DNA of 64,000 nucleotides from Planctomycetota bacterium (lineage in GTDB: Bacteria > Planctomycetota > Phycisphaerae > Phycisphaerales > Phycisphaeraceae), in the NCBI GenBank assembly GCA_021413865.1, contig JAIOPN010000015.1, forward strand, positions 26,761 to 90,760, read 5' to 3'. Each line of letters starts with the position of its first letter. Positions within the stretch are counted from its first letter, which is position 1. Positions 52,704 to 62,546 of the stretch are shown one piece after another. Made by a program: the position numbers and the translations under genes. Under the pieces are notes generated by a model. That model did not search any database. It saw nothing but the letters and a program-made list of their open reading frames with translations, and had not been told where the DNA came from.

Positions 52704-52889
52704 CCCCGGAGGGGGTGACACACCGTTCACTCCCCGTTGGCGAAGCGATCGGCCCATAACCGATAACTAAAGTAACCCGACCACCCAGGCAGGCCCGGGC
52801 TTGTATGAAGTTCGTGCAAAGAGGCCCATTCTCGCATAAGATTAGGGCACGCTCAGGACGAGCACGCTTGTCCCAAAAGAGGATTTCTG

Positions 52890-54899
52890 ATGACGCAGAC
52901 CAACCCTGCTCCGACCTCCGGCGTCCGCCCCGCCTCCGACGCCCGGCTCCTGCCCCTGATTCAGGGCCCCGCCGACCTCAAAAAGCTCCCCATCGACCAG
53001 CTCCCCGAGCTCGCCGAGGAGATCCGCCACGCCATCTGCGACCAGGTCTCCAAGACCGGCGGCCACCTGGCCCCCAACCTGGGCGTCGTCGAGCTGACCA
53101 TCGCCCTGCACTACGTCTTCGATTTCGGCCACGACCGCCTGCTTTTTGACGTCGGCCACCAGTGCTACCCCCACAAGCTCCTGACCGGCCGACTCGGCCT
53201 GCTCTCCAAGCTCCGCCAGCGCGACGGCATGTCCGGCTTCCCCGAGCCCCGCGAGTCCCACTACGACCTCTTCAGCGTCGGCCACGCCGGCACCGCCATC
53301 TCCACCGCCGTCGGCATGGCGCGCGGCGACACCCTCAACAACCAGGGCGACCGCAAGGTCGTCTCCCTCATCGGCGACGCCTCCATCGTCAACGGCGTCG
53401 CCATGGAGGGCCTCAACAACGCCGGCACCCTCAAACGCCAGTTCCTCGTCGTCCTCAACGACAACGGCATGTCGATCGCCAAGCCCCAGGGCGCCATGGC
53501 CCAGTATTTCGACCGCGTCCGCGTCAACCACGACTACGGCGCGTTCAAGAAACGCGCCCACGACGTGCTTAAACGCATCCCCGGCGGCTCCGCACTCGAG
53601 GAGCTCTACCACCGCGCCGGCGAGATGATGAAGGCCATGATCACCACCGGCCACATGTTCGAGCAGTTCGGGCTGCTCTGCGTCGGCCCGCTCGACGGCC
53701 ACGACCTGCCCACCCTCATCGACATCCTCACCGAGCTGCGCGACTTCGACCGCCCCGTCCTGCTCCATCTCAAGACCGTCAAGGGCAAGGGCTTCGATTT
53801 CTCCACCGGCGACCCCTCCAAGTTCCACTCCCCCAGCCCCTTCACCGTCGAGGGCTGCCGCGTGGAGATGAAGAAGTCCGGCCGGTCCTTCACCACCGCC
53901 TACGCCGACGCCCTCATCGACGTCATGAAGCGCGATGAGAAGGTTTACGCCGTCACCGCCGCCATGCCCGACGGCACGGGCCTGAACAAGGTCATGCCGA
54001 TGTTCCCCGACCGCTCGCTCGACACGGGCATCTGCGAGTCGCACGCGATGGACATGTGCGCGGGCCTCGCCAAGACCGGCATCAAGCCCTTCTTCGCCGT
54101 CTATTCGACCTTCGTGCAGCGTGCCATGGACCAGGTCTTCCAGGAGATCACGCTCCAAGGCCTGGCCGTGCGCATCTGCCTCGACCGCGCGGGCTTCGTC
54201 GGCGACGACGGCGCGGTGCACCACGGCTTCATGGATATCTCGATCTTCGCCCCGCTGCCCAACCTGGTCATGCTCGCCGTCAGCGACGAGCCGAACCTCA
54301 AGGCGGGCCTGGAGTTCATGCGTCAATACGACGCCGGCGCGAGCGTGGTCCGCTACCCGCGCGACAACGTCGCAGACCCGGCGCTCTTCGCCGAGGTCCC
54401 GCCGTACGAGCTGGGCAAGGCCGTCTTCATCGCCCGCTCGGGCAAAGCCGGCGACCCCGTGAACGGCAACGGCGACGGCAAGCCCGACTTGGCGATCCTC
54501 GCCCTGGGCACCGAGGTTTACGAGGCCCACAAGGCCATGGCCGACCTCGAAAAGCAGGGCTACGACATCGCCCTCTACGACGCCCGCTTCGCCAAGCCGG
54601 TGGATATCGAGTTGATCCGCGGCCTGATCGAGCGCGGCATCCCCGTGCTCACCGTGGAAGACCACTCCGTCCGCGGCGGCTTCGGTGCCATCGCGCTGGA
54701 GACCTGCAACGACCGGGGCATCCCCACCGACCTGCTCTACCGCCACGGCATGCCCGAGCGCTGGGTCTATCAGGCCAGCCGCAAGGCGCAGCTCGGCGAG
54801 GTGGGTCTCGACGCTGCCGGCATCGCTCGCCGCATCCGCGCGGTGCTCGATGAACGCTCCGTCGTCCCCGCGGGACGCCCGACCGTCGCGGCGCACTGA
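52890..54899 (+). CDS. dxs: 1-deoxy-D-xylulose-5-phosphate synthase
   Basis: A 669-residue thiamine diphosphate enzyme. FDVGHQCYPHKLLTGR is near residue 86, GHAGTAISTAVGMA near 131, the TPP-binding GDASIVNGVAMEGLNNAG near 160 and the transketolase segment VYSTFVQRAMDQVFQEI near 402, followed by DRAGFVGDDGAVHHG. It condenses pyruvate and glyceraldehyde 3-phosphate, the entry step of the MEP isoprenoid route. AGAGGA precedes the ATG. The C-terminal tail is slightly longer than usual. Confidence 0.95.
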   Translation: MTQTNPAPTSGVRPASDARLLPLIQGPADLKKLPIDQLPELAEEIRHAICDQVSKTGGHLAPNLGVVELTIALHYVFDFGHDRLLFDVGHQCYPHKLLTGRLGLLSKLRQRDGMSGFPEPRESHYDLFSVGHAGTAISTAVGMARGDTLNNQGDRKVVSLIGDASIVNGVAMEGLNNAGTLKRQFLVVLNDNGMSIAKPQGAMAQYFDRVRVNHDYGAFKKRAHDVLKRIPGGSALEELYHRAGEMMKAMITTGHMFEQFGLLCVGPLDGHDLPTLIDILTELRDFDRPVLLHLKTVKGKGFDFSTGDPSKFHSPSPFTVEGCRVEMKKSGRSFTTAYADALIDVMKRDEKVYAVTAAMPDGTGLNKVMPMFPDRSLDTGICESHAMDMCAGLAKTGIKPFFAVYSTFVQRAMDQVFQEITLQGLAVRICLDRAGFVGDDGAVHHGFMDISIFAPLPNLVMLAVSDEPNLKAGLEFMRQYDAGASVVRYPRDNVADPALFAEVPPYELGKAVFIARSGKAGDPVNGNGDGKPDLAILALGTEVYEAHKAMADLEKQGYDIALYDARFAKPVDIELIRGLIERGIPVLTVEDHSVRGGFGAIALETCNDRGIPTDLLYRHGMPERWVYQASRKAQLGEVGLDAAGIARRIRAVLDERSVVPAGRPTVAAH

Positions 54900-54921
54900 C
54901 GGTGCGTAAAGCAATGCAACG

Positions 54922-55059
54922 GTAGGGTGCGTGGAGCGGAGCGCAACGCACCATTCCCACCACCGACAAACGCGGACCATTCCCTCTAATCCCAAAATCA
55001 CCAATGCCGCGTGAGCGCACGCGGCATTGGTGCGTTGCGCTCCGCTCCACGCACCCTAC
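54922..55059. repeat. REPIN-like element, 32-bp inverted repeats around a hairpin
   Basis: Perfect 32-bp inverted arms (54922-54953 and 55028-55059, beginning GTAGGGTGCG) enclose 74 bases that include an 11-bp perfect hairpin (55003-55013 and 55018-55028). The arms resemble the GTAGGGTGC...GCACC palindromic repeats widespread in bacteria. No gene is inside. Confidence 0.8.
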
Positions 55060-55115
55060 GCCACCCCCGCATTCCTGTATAAACTGCCCGCCCGCACCAC
55101 CACTGCGAGCCCGCC

Positions 55116-57533
55116 ATGATCACCAAGAAATTCCTCTCCCTCTCCAACCGAGAGGCCCACAGCGCGATCGGCCCGATCTACCCCATCGACCACGCTGCCT
55201 GGGTGTGGCACCCCGATCAGGGATTCGACGAGGGCGTTGTCGGCAGCCGGACGCAGCTCACCACGCGGTACGCCACCGCGCCGGCGTTCGTCCGCTTCGA
55301 GCGGGGGTTCACCGCGGGCAAAAAACCGCTGGTGATCCACGTCTCGGCGGACCAGCGGTTCGACCTGCTGCTCGACGGCAAGCGTGTCGCGCGCGGCCCC
55401 GATAAGGGGGACATGGAACGCTGGCCGTTCGCGACCTACGAATTGAAGCTCACGCACGGGCCGCACAGTTTCGAGGCGCTCGTGTGGTGGCTGGGGGATC
55501 GTGCCTCGATGGCGCAGATGACCTGGCGCGGCGGGTTCATCCTCAAGGCCGACGGGGAGTACGACGACCAACTCACCACCGGCAAGGCGTCGTGGCGGGC
55601 CGCGAGGATCGAGGGGAGCACGTTCGAGCAGTCGCCGCTGAGCAAGCGGTGGTTCTTCTGCGCGGGCGATTCGCAGACGATCGACGGCGCGAAATGGTTC
55701 GCCCCCGCGGCGGAGTGGCGTGAGGCGGTGGTGGTGCGCCCGGCGATCGTCGATGGCCGGACAGGCTCGTCGTTCAACGGCTGGCGCATGACGCCCTCGC
55801 GTCTGCCCGACCAGATCGACCGCGAGGTGACGCCCGGCGTGATCCGCGCCGTGGCCGAGGGCGAGTTGGCCGAGCGTTACACCTTCACGGAGAGCGACAC
55901 GAAACATCCGGCGATCGCGGAGTGGCAGGCGATGCTCTCCGCGGGCCGGACCGTCTCGGTCCCGGCGAACCATTCCGTCACGCTCGTGTGGGACCTTGAA
56001 GACTATTTCACAGGGTTCAGCACCATCGAGATCAGCGTCGGCAAGGGGGCGTCCGTCACGTGGGAATGGGCGGAGGGGTTCTGGGATAAAGAGCGCCGAC
56101 GCAAAGACAACCGCGACGAGATCGTCGGCAAGGAGTTCGACGGCTTCGGCCACCGCTTCCTCCCCGACGGCGGTGATCACCGCGTATTCACGCCCTACTG
56201 GTGGAACGCCGGGCGTTACTGCCTCATCCGCGTCACCACGGCGGCCGACCCGGTCACGGTCCACCGCCTGTCGATCAACGAGACGCGCTACCCCCTCACG
56301 CCCGAGAGCAAATGGTCCAGCGACGACGCGGCCCTCGCCCCGGTGGTGAAAATCTGCGAGCGCGTCATGCAGATGTGCTCGCACGACACCTACATGGACT
56401 GCCCGTACTACGAGCAGTTGATGTACGTCGCCGACACGCGGGTCGAGATGCTGGTGACGTACAACCTGACGCACGACGACCGGCTGGCGCGGCGCGGGAT
56501 GGAGCTGTTCGACGACTCGCGCTACCGCTGGGGGATGACGGCCGAGCGTTACCCGTCGCGACGGTGGCAGCTCAGCCCGACGTTCTCGCTGATCTGGCCG
56601 TGGATGATCCGGGACTACATGATGTGGCGCGGGGACATGAAGTTCGTGCGCGACCGCGTCGCGGGGGTGCGGGCGAGCCTCGATTGCATCGAGCCGTTCG
56701 TGAACAAAGATGGCCTGATCGAGCACCCGGCGGGCTGGCCCGTGGTGGACTGGACGTTCCTCCCGCACTGGCCGCTGGGCAACCCGCCCGACGCCGAGAC
56801 GGGCGTCAGCTCGATCACCAACCTGCACTGGGCATTGACGCTCAGATGCGCCGCGGAGATCGAGGCGGCCCTGGGCGAAACGCTGCTCGCCAAACGCTAC
56901 GCGGCGCGGGCCAAGGCGGTCGGCGACCTGGTCGTCCGCCGGTTCTGGGATGACAAAAAATCGCTGCTCGCCGACGACCCGAAGAAGCGTTACTTCAGCG
57001 AGCACTGCCAGACGCTCGCGCTGGTCGGCGATGTGCTGCCCACCGCCAAGGCGAAACGCGCCTTCGCGTCGCTCCTCACCTACGAAGACATGGCGCGCAC
57101 GTCGATCTACTTCCGCTTCTACCTCTTCGAGACCTTCCGCAAGCTCGGCCGCGGCGACCTGATCGCCAAGGGGCTGGATTTCTGGAAGGCGCTGAACGCC
57201 AACGGGCTCAAGACGACGGTGGAGTCGCCCGAGCCGATCCGCTCCGACTGCCACGCCTGGGGCTCGCACCCGCTCTTCCACCTGCACGCCAGCGTGCTGG
57301 GGCTCCGGCCGGCATCGGTGGGCTACCAGACGCTGCGGATCGCGCCGCAGCCCGGTCCATACAAGGGAATCCACGCCAAGTCCGTGCACCCGCGCGGCTT
57401 CGTCGAGAGCGACCTGCGTTTCGACCAGGGGCGGTGCGAGGGGACGATCAAGCTGCCGCGCGGCGTCACGGGTGACTTCATCTGGCGCGGGCGGAAGGTC
57501 AAGCTCTCCGGCAAGACATGGGTGAAAATCTGA
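55116..57533 (+). CDS. GH78-like alpha-L-rhamnosidase
   Basis: An 805-residue protein without a signal peptide. A beta-sandwich N-terminus (residues 1-330) precedes an (alpha/alpha)6 barrel. The catalytic-loop motif is MDCPYYEQLMYVADTRVE near residue 427, the counterpart of the GH78 DCPxRExxxWxGD motif; a C-terminal beta domain follows GSHPLFHLHASVLG. The Arg-Glu of the classical motif reads Tyr-Glu and Trp reads Tyr, so activity or specificity may differ from characterised rhamnosidases. Confidence 0.75.
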   Translation: MITKKFLSLSNREAHSAIGPIYPIDHAAWVWHPDQGFDEGVVGSRTQLTTRYATAPAFVRFERGFTAGKKPLVIHVSADQRFDLLLDGKRVARGPDKGDMERWPFATYELKLTHGPHSFEALVWWLGDRASMAQMTWRGGFILKADGEYDDQLTTGKASWRAARIEGSTFEQSPLSKRWFFCAGDSQTIDGAKWFAPAAEWREAVVVRPAIVDGRTGSSFNGWRMTPSRLPDQIDREVTPGVIRAVAEGELAERYTFTESDTKHPAIAEWQAMLSAGRTVSVPANHSVTLVWDLEDYFTGFSTIEISVGKGASVTWEWAEGFWDKERRRKDNRDEIVGKEFDGFGHRFLPDGGDHRVFTPYWWNAGRYCLIRVTTAADPVTVHRLSINETRYPLTPESKWSSDDAALAPVVKICERVMQMCSHDTYMDCPYYEQLMYVADTRVEMLVTYNLTHDDRLARRGMELFDDSRYRWGMTAERYPSRRWQLSPTFSLIWPWMIRDYMMWRGDMKFVRDRVAGVRASLDCIEPFVNKDGLIEHPAGWPVVDWTFLPHWPLGNPPDAETGVSSITNLHWALTLRCAAEIEAALGETLLAKRYAARAKAVGDLVVRRFWDDKKSLLADDPKKRYFSEHCQTLALVGDVLPTAKAKRAFASLLTYEDMARTSIYFRFYLFETFRKLGRGDLIAKGLDFWKALNANGLKTTVESPEPIRSDCHAWGSHPLFHLHASVLGLRPASVGYQTLRIAPQPGPYKGIHAKSVHPRGFVESDLRFDQGRCEGTIKLPRGVTGDFIWRGRKVKLSGKTWVKI

Positions 57534-57538
57534 GGCGC

Positions 57539-57640
57539 GTTAGCCGTCGGGCTCGCCCGACGCCGGCGTGCGGTTACGAGGGGTAACACTCATCGCCCAA
57601 CACGCCCGGGGCGCAGCGTCGCCTGAGGCCGACGGCTAAC
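57539..57640. repeat. Palindromic intergenic element with 12-bp inverted ends
   Basis: GTTAGCCGTCGG (57539-57550) and CCGACGGCTAAC (57629-57640) flank about 80 bases; a GGGCTCGCCC stem is beside the left arm. It starts five bases after the GH78 stop. It is likely an interspersed repeat. Confidence 0.6.
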
Positions 57641-57666
57641 AAAAACGAATCACCCCCGAAAGCACA

Positions 57667-57694
57667 GCGGGCGCCGTCGAGGAACGGCGCCCGC
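57667..57694. terminator. Bidirectional terminator between convergent genes
   Basis: GCGGGCGCCGT and ACGGCGCCCGC form a perfect 11-bp stem with a 6-base loop. It lies between the GH78-like gene and the coiled-coil gene, which converge. A TTTTT run occurs 16 bases after it on the plus strand. Confidence 0.7.
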
Positions 57695-57725
57695 CAAGGT
57701 TGAAGTCGTTTTTGATCCGCGTCGC

Positions 57726-58004
57726 TCAGTGCTGATCGGTGCCGCCGGTGCGGTCCTGCTCGATCATCTTGCGGAGGTAGGCGTTCTCGCGGCGGGTCGC
57801 CTCGAGGTCGAACACGAGGTACTTGATCGACAGACGCAGGTAGTCCAGGCTCTCCTGCAGGTCGGTGACGGTCTTGCGGAGCTTCTCGTGGCGTTCCTGG
57901 GTCTTGGCCGCCAGGGCGGTCAGCTTCTCACGCTCGGCTTTGGGGAGGGTGGAAATCTCGCCCATCAGTTCGGCCAGCTTGGTCTGGAAAGTCGTCTCGT
58001 CCAT
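57726..58004 (-). CDS. Short coiled-coil protein
   Basis: A 92-residue, almost fully helical protein: TTFQTKLAELMGEISTLP, then a coiled coil to residue 60, then SLDYLRLSIKYLVFDLEATR and a charged tail. Its function is unknown; I have the impression that such proteins are shared among planctomycetes. The ATG at 58004 has GGAG upstream; the longer open frame has no coding character. A 7-bp hairpin (58019-58034) lies just before the start and could influence translation. Confidence 0.75.
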   Translation of the reverse strand: MDETTFQTKLAELMGEISTLPKAEREKLTALAAKTQERHEKLRKTVTDLQESLDYLRLSIKYLVFDLEATRRENAYLRKMIEQDRTGGTDQH

Positions 58005-58404
58005 GGCTCGGGTCTCCAACCTTCGCTCGAAGGTATGGAATGTATCACAACCCCCTTGCCAGAGACGACTACACGCACAATCTCCTTTGTCGTCGATCGT
58101 AAAACCATAAAAATACATATCTTGCAACATGACACGGCCCGCCGTCCGGGATGGGTGGCTGGTGTGGGCTGAGGTGGAATGTTGTCCCCACGCAACACCC
58201 GCCGCCGCGCCGACGCGACATGACGACCCGCAAACCCCTGTCAGAGCATGGCTAAGGCGAGCAGTTGCGGGAAGAGCTCGTCGTGAGCGCGTAGTCCGGA
58301 ACCCACAGCCGATAATCACATTCAGGGTATAGCTGGGAACCGTGATCGCGCCCTACTGAACGGTAGCGAGAGGTGGAGATATGGCTATAGGACGGTCTTG
58401 ACCG
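58005..58404. other. 400-bp intergenic region
   Basis: No gene supported. It contains the small hairpin 58019-58034 near the coiled-coil gene start and an A/T-rich stretch around 58090-58125 that could hold its promoter. Nothing else recognised. Confidence 0.4.
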
Positions 58405-60927
58405 TTACCCGGCCAGACGCTCGGCCCCGGTGCCCTCTGCAACGACTTGGTCCCGGCCTGCACGCTTGGCGGCCTCGGTGCGGGCCAGGGCCAGTTCGAG
58501 GAGGCCGGCAGCGGTCGTGCCGTCGTCGGGGCTGCACGCCACGCCGATGCTGGCGGTAAGCGGCCAGGCCGAACCGTCCGCGAGAGTGACGCTCTCTTGC
58601 GCGATCATCTTGCTGAGCCGCTGCGCCAAAGCGACGGCCTGCTCGCGCGACGAACCGGGCGAGAGCACGCCGAACGAAGCGCCTGCCAGCCGCGCCACCA
58701 CGCAGTTCTTGCGGTTGGAGTCCTGCAGCCGCGTGGCGATGCGGGCCAACAGGCCGTCGGCGGCGTCGTGGTCCATCAGATCGTTGAGGCGGCGGAAGTG
58801 GTCGAGCTTGATGACCACCGCGGCCCACGGGTAGCCCGGGCGGTGCGCCAACCGGTCCGCCTGCCGCTGCCAGTGGCCGGTGGTGGGCAGGTTCGTCGCC
58901 GGGTCGGCGTGCTCGATGGCGTGCATCTCCTCGCGGAGCTGCGCCACCTCGATGCGCGCGGCTATGATCGGCGCCAGCGCCTCGAGCAGGTAAATATGGT
59001 GACGCTCCATGCGCTCCCCACCGCGCCGCGCGATCCACAAAATGCCCTGCGCGTCGGCGCAGCCGCGCAGCGGCCCGGCCGCCAGCGAGGTCAGCCCCGC
59101 CTGCGTGAACGCCTTGGCCCACGGCAGCGTGCGCGGCATCTCGGGCCAGAGCGCCACGTCCACGTTCCCCAACACCTGCGGCATGAGCTGCGTCTCGATC
59201 GCCTCGATCAGCGCCCGGTGCGTCTCCAGCAGCATCGTGCCCGGCCCGCGGTGGATGACCTGCAGGCTGCGCTGCGTCTCGCCGGGGTATCGCAGCGCCA
59301 CGCCCACCGCCTCGACGCCGAACACGTCGAACACCTGCTCGCACGCCCCCTGCACGACCTGCTGCAGGCCGGACAACCCGCCGAGTTCATGCGTCAGCTT
59401 CTTGAGCGCCTGGAGCTGCCGCGTCTGCTGGTTGAGCAGCCGCTGGATCTGCTCCTGCGGCGTGACTTCCTGCACGACCCAGAGCCGGCCGACGATATGC
59501 CCGCCCGTGTCGTGCACGGGGATGCCCTGGAAGAGGAACGTGCCGGCGCGCGTCTCGAACCGCTCCTGCGCGGGGCGTTCGCGTTCGGCGTCGATCTGCC
59601 GGAGGCGGGCGATGAACAGGTCGCGCTTGATCACGCCCAGCTCATCCCAGAAGTGCTCGACGTCGTAGCCCAGCCCGACCCGTCCGTTGGGCCGGCAGTG
59701 CAGGATCGACGACAACTGCTGGTTGTGCGCCGCGACACGGCCATCCGCATCGACCAGCACGATCGCGTCCGACATGTGGTCGATGACCAGGTTCAGCAAC
59801 TGGCTCTTGTCGGCGACCTGGCGCTGCAGCACCTTCGACTCGCTGATGTCCACCAGCGACAACTGCACGCTCTGCAGGATGCCGTCCTGGTCGCGCAGGC
59901 CCGAGCACTCAACCATCACGTCGATCGATCGCCCGCTCTCGCCCACGGCCACGCGCAGCTCGCACCGCGCCAGGTGGTCCAGGTCCAGCCGGTCGATCGT
60001 CTGACGCAGCCGCGTGCGGTCCTCGGCCAAGATGAAGTCCAGCACCGGTCGGCCGATCAGTTTTTTCTCATCCGCCTCGCCCAGCAGCTCGGCGGCGCGC
60101 GGGTTGGCCTCCAGCACCTTGCCCAGGCGGTCCATGCTCAACATCGCCGCCGGCGCGAAACGGTAAAGGTTCTGGAACGCGCGCTCGCGCTTGCCCAACT
60201 GATCGGCGGTGCACTCCAGCCGTGTGAGCATGCCGCCGATCGCCTCGGCGAGCTGGCCGAACTCGTCCCCGTGCTCGCGCGACATGCGGTAGAACGGCTC
60301 GGGCCCGGCGTGGGCGCGGACCAGCCCCATCACGCCCGACAGCGGCTTCATCACCCAGCGCCGCAAAAACAACAACCCCAGCAGCGTCATCACACCCAGC
60401 ACGAGCCACTGCGCGCTAAGCTGGCCGCGCAGGCGGCTGTTGAGCTGCCCCCGCAGCGCCGGGCCATCGACGAGCAGGTCGAGCATCGCGTACCCGGAGG
60501 CGGTCTTAAAAGGGGCGCGGACCTGCGTGAGGCGGTCGATGTCGATCTCGTTGCCGCGCGCCATGCCGTGCTCGGCGAGCGTCCACCTGTTGATGTGCCC
60601 CGATTTCGTTTCGTCCCACTCCCCCGTCTCCACGGCGGGCATCCCGTCCACGCTCAGCCGCGCACCGCGGATGTACGTCTCGGCGGTGAAGATCGCCATC
60701 GCCTCGTGGATCGGGTGGTTAGCGCCCTTGCCGATCAGCCCGTGCAGCACGCTCTGCAGGTTGCGCGCGGTCATCACGGTGCGCTGGGTCACTTCGAGCT
60801 GCAGGACAGCCTCGGCGGAGCGCCGCTCCATGAACCAGAGGCCGACCGAAAGCAACAGCCCACCGATCACCAGGCCGGCGATCAGACGCAACACCACGGA
60901 CCGCATCCATGTCAGAGGCACTGCCAA
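58405..60927 (-). CDS. Membrane sensor with HAMP, PAS, GAF and degenerate GGDEF domains
   Basis: An 840-residue protein. A TTG start is preferred because AGGAGG lies seven bases upstream and the paralogue at 62717 begins at the same place. One transmembrane helix is at about residues 10-30 and another near 175-195. HAMP, two PAS domains (YRFAPAAMLSMDRLGKV and VIDHMSDAIVLVDADGRV), a GAF domain, and a C-terminal GGDEF-like domain follow. The GGDEF signature reads AGASF, so cyclase activity is unlikely; it may bind a partner or be a receptor. The gene is divergent from ridA. Confidence 0.75.
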   Translation of the reverse strand: MAVPLTWMRSVVLRLIAGLVIGGLLLSVGLWFMERRSAEAVLQLEVTQRTVMTARNLQSVLHGLIGKGANHPIHEAMAIFTAETYIRGARLSVDGMPAVETGEWDETKSGHINRWTLAEHGMARGNEIDIDRLTQVRAPFKTASGYAMLDLLVDGPALRGQLNSRLRGQLSAQWLVLGVMTLLGLLFLRRWVMKPLSGVMGLVRAHAGPEPFYRMSREHGDEFGQLAEAIGGMLTRLECTADQLGKRERAFQNLYRFAPAAMLSMDRLGKVLEANPRAAELLGEADEKKLIGRPVLDFILAEDRTRLRQTIDRLDLDHLARCELRVAVGESGRSIDVMVECSGLRDQDGILQSVQLSLVDISESKVLQRQVADKSQLLNLVIDHMSDAIVLVDADGRVAAHNQQLSSILHCRPNGRVGLGYDVEHFWDELGVIKRDLFIARLRQIDAERERPAQERFETRAGTFLFQGIPVHDTGGHIVGRLWVVQEVTPQEQIQRLLNQQTRQLQALKKLTHELGGLSGLQQVVQGACEQVFDVFGVEAVGVALRYPGETQRSLQVIHRGPGTMLLETHRALIEAIETQLMPQVLGNVDVALWPEMPRTLPWAKAFTQAGLTSLAAGPLRGCADAQGILWIARRGGERMERHHIYLLEALAPIIAARIEVAQLREEMHAIEHADPATNLPTTGHWQRQADRLAHRPGYPWAAVVIKLDHFRRLNDLMDHDAADGLLARIATRLQDSNRKNCVVARLAGASFGVLSPGSSREQAVALAQRLSKMIAQESVTLADGSAWPLTASIGVACSPDDGTTAAGLLELALARTEAAKRAGRDQVVAEGTGAERLAG

Positions 60928-61099
60928 AAACTACCCTCCTGCGGCGCATGAATACGCCGTGTAACGGAAACAACAATGAAAGGATCGGTCCTTCCGATGT
61001 GTTCAATTAGCGGGCATCACCGAGCGGGACGCGGCGTGGGGGTTCCGGCTGTAGGGTCTGTAACGGTTGCGCGGGGGCGGGACCTGGTTCAACGAAGAT

Positions 61100-61480
61100 C
61101 TAAGCTTTTATTTCTAGGAGCTCTACCCTGACGCACGCCTCGACGAGCATGCCCGACTGCAGCTCGGCCCCAACCGCGCACCGCATCGGCGAACACCCGT
61201 TGAAGTAAGCCTTGTACACCCCGTTCACCGCCGCGATGTCACGGTTCACGTGGGCGAGGAACAACTGCACCGAGACCACCGCCGACCTACCCACGCCCGC
61301 TGCCGCGACGACCTCGTCGAGCTGTCGGCAGATTTCCTGCATCTCCGCCGCCGCCCCGCCGGGCACGGGCTTGTCCGCACCGTCCGGGATCGGCACGATC
61401 ACCGTCTCCAGCACCCGGCCGCGGTACACGACGTAATCGCAGATCGGAAACGTGCGCGACGGGTTCACGAACTCGGCCAT
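61100..61480 (-). CDS. RidA/YjgF-family enamine/imine deaminase
   Basis: A 126-residue RidA-like protein starting at the ATG at 61480. VSVQLFLAHVNRDIAAVNGVYKAYF and the C-terminal VEACVRVELLEI are family features, with the arginine that holds the substrate carboxylate. It removes reactive 2-aminoacrylate-type intermediates. It is divergent from purM. A longer open frame has no coding character. Confidence 0.75.
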   Translation of the reverse strand: MAEFVNPSRTFPICDYVVYRGRVLETVIVPIPDGADKPVPGGAAAEMQEICRQLDEVVAAAGVGRSAVVSVQLFLAHVNRDIAAVNGVYKAYFNGCSPMRCAVGAELQSGMLVEACVRVELLEIKA

Positions 61481-61586
61481 GGTTTTGCCTCGCGGGATAG
61501 GGGTTCGCAGCGGTCCCCCATTATGGCCGCCCGCCGCAGCGGCGGGGCCCCGTGAATCCCACGCCGAAGGCGTTACACTGCCCGGC

Positions 61587-62546
61587 ATGGCCAAGACACC
61601 CATGACATACGCCGCCTCCGGCGTGGACCTGGACGCCGCCGACCGCGCCGTCGAACTGATGGAACGCCACATCCGCCGCACCTTCGGCCCGCGCGTCCTG
61701 GGCGCCTTCGGAGGCTTCGCCGGCTGCTTCCGACTCGATTTCAACGAGAAGCTCTTCAAACGCAACTACCGCGACCCCGTCCTCGTCGCCTGCACCGACG
61801 GCGTGGGCACCAAGGTCAAGCTCGCCGCCCAGATGAAGGTGTACGACACCGTCGGCATCGACCTGGTCGCGATGAGCGTCAACGACATGATCGTCCAAGG
61901 CGCCGAGCCGCTCTTCTTCCTCGACTACATCGCGGTCAACAAGAAAATCCCCGAGCTGGCGGCCGACATGGTCCGCGGCGTGGCGGACGGCTGCGTGCTC
62001 GCAGGCTGCGCGCTGCTGGGCGGCGAGACCGCGGAGATGCCCGACGTTTACACCCCCGGCGAGTTCGACATGGCGGGCTTCGCCGTCGGTGTCGTCGAGC
62101 TCAACAAGATCATCGACGGTAAACGCGCCCAGGTCGGCGACGTGATGATCGGCCTGGCGTCGAGCGGCATCCACTCCAACGGCTACAGCCTCGTCCGCGC
62201 CATCGTCCGTGAGGCAGAGCTCGATCTCAACAAGGTCTACCCCGACCTCGACCCGACGCAAACCCTCGGCCGTGTGCTGCTCACCCCCACCCGCATCTAC
62301 GCCAAATCCATCATCTCCATCCTGCACCACTACAAGGTCAAGCAGGTCGTCAACGCGATGGCGAACATCACCGGCAGCGGCATCCCGGGCAACGTGCCGC
62401 GCACGCTGAACCCCGGCGTGAACGCGAAGATCGACAAGAAGGCGTGGGAAGTTCCGCCGGTGTTCCGCTTCCTGCAAGAGCACGGCAACGTCGAAGAGCG
62501 CGAGATGTACGACGTGTTCAACATGGGCGTGGGTTACGTCTCGTGA
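61587..62546 (+). CDS. purM: PurM (AIR synthetase), C-terminally truncated by frameshift
   Basis: A 319-residue phosphoribosylaminoimidazole synthetase. The ATP-binding segment VLVACTDGVGTKVKLA, GGETAEMPDVY and SGIHSNGYSLVR are intact. The protein ends FNMGVGYVS at an early TGA, about 25-30 residues short. A tail-like sequence LVKGNGQVVWA with its own stop is present in the +1 frame at 62540-62575, so a small deletion with a frameshift has removed the end. Function is doubtful. It catalyses ring closure in purine synthesis. Confidence 0.85.
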   Translation: MAKTPMTYAASGVDLDAADRAVELMERHIRRTFGPRVLGAFGGFAGCFRLDFNEKLFKRNYRDPVLVACTDGVGTKVKLAAQMKVYDTVGIDLVAMSVNDMIVQGAEPLFFLDYIAVNKKIPELAADMVRGVADGCVLAGCALLGGETAEMPDVYTPGEFDMAGFAVGVVELNKIIDGKRAQVGDVMIGLASSGIHSNGYSLVRAIVREAELDLNKVYPDLDPTQTLGRVLLTPTRIYAKSIISILHHYKVKQVVNAMANITGSGIPGNVPRTLNPGVNAKIDKKAWEVPPVFRFLQEHGNVEEREMYDVFNMGVGYVS

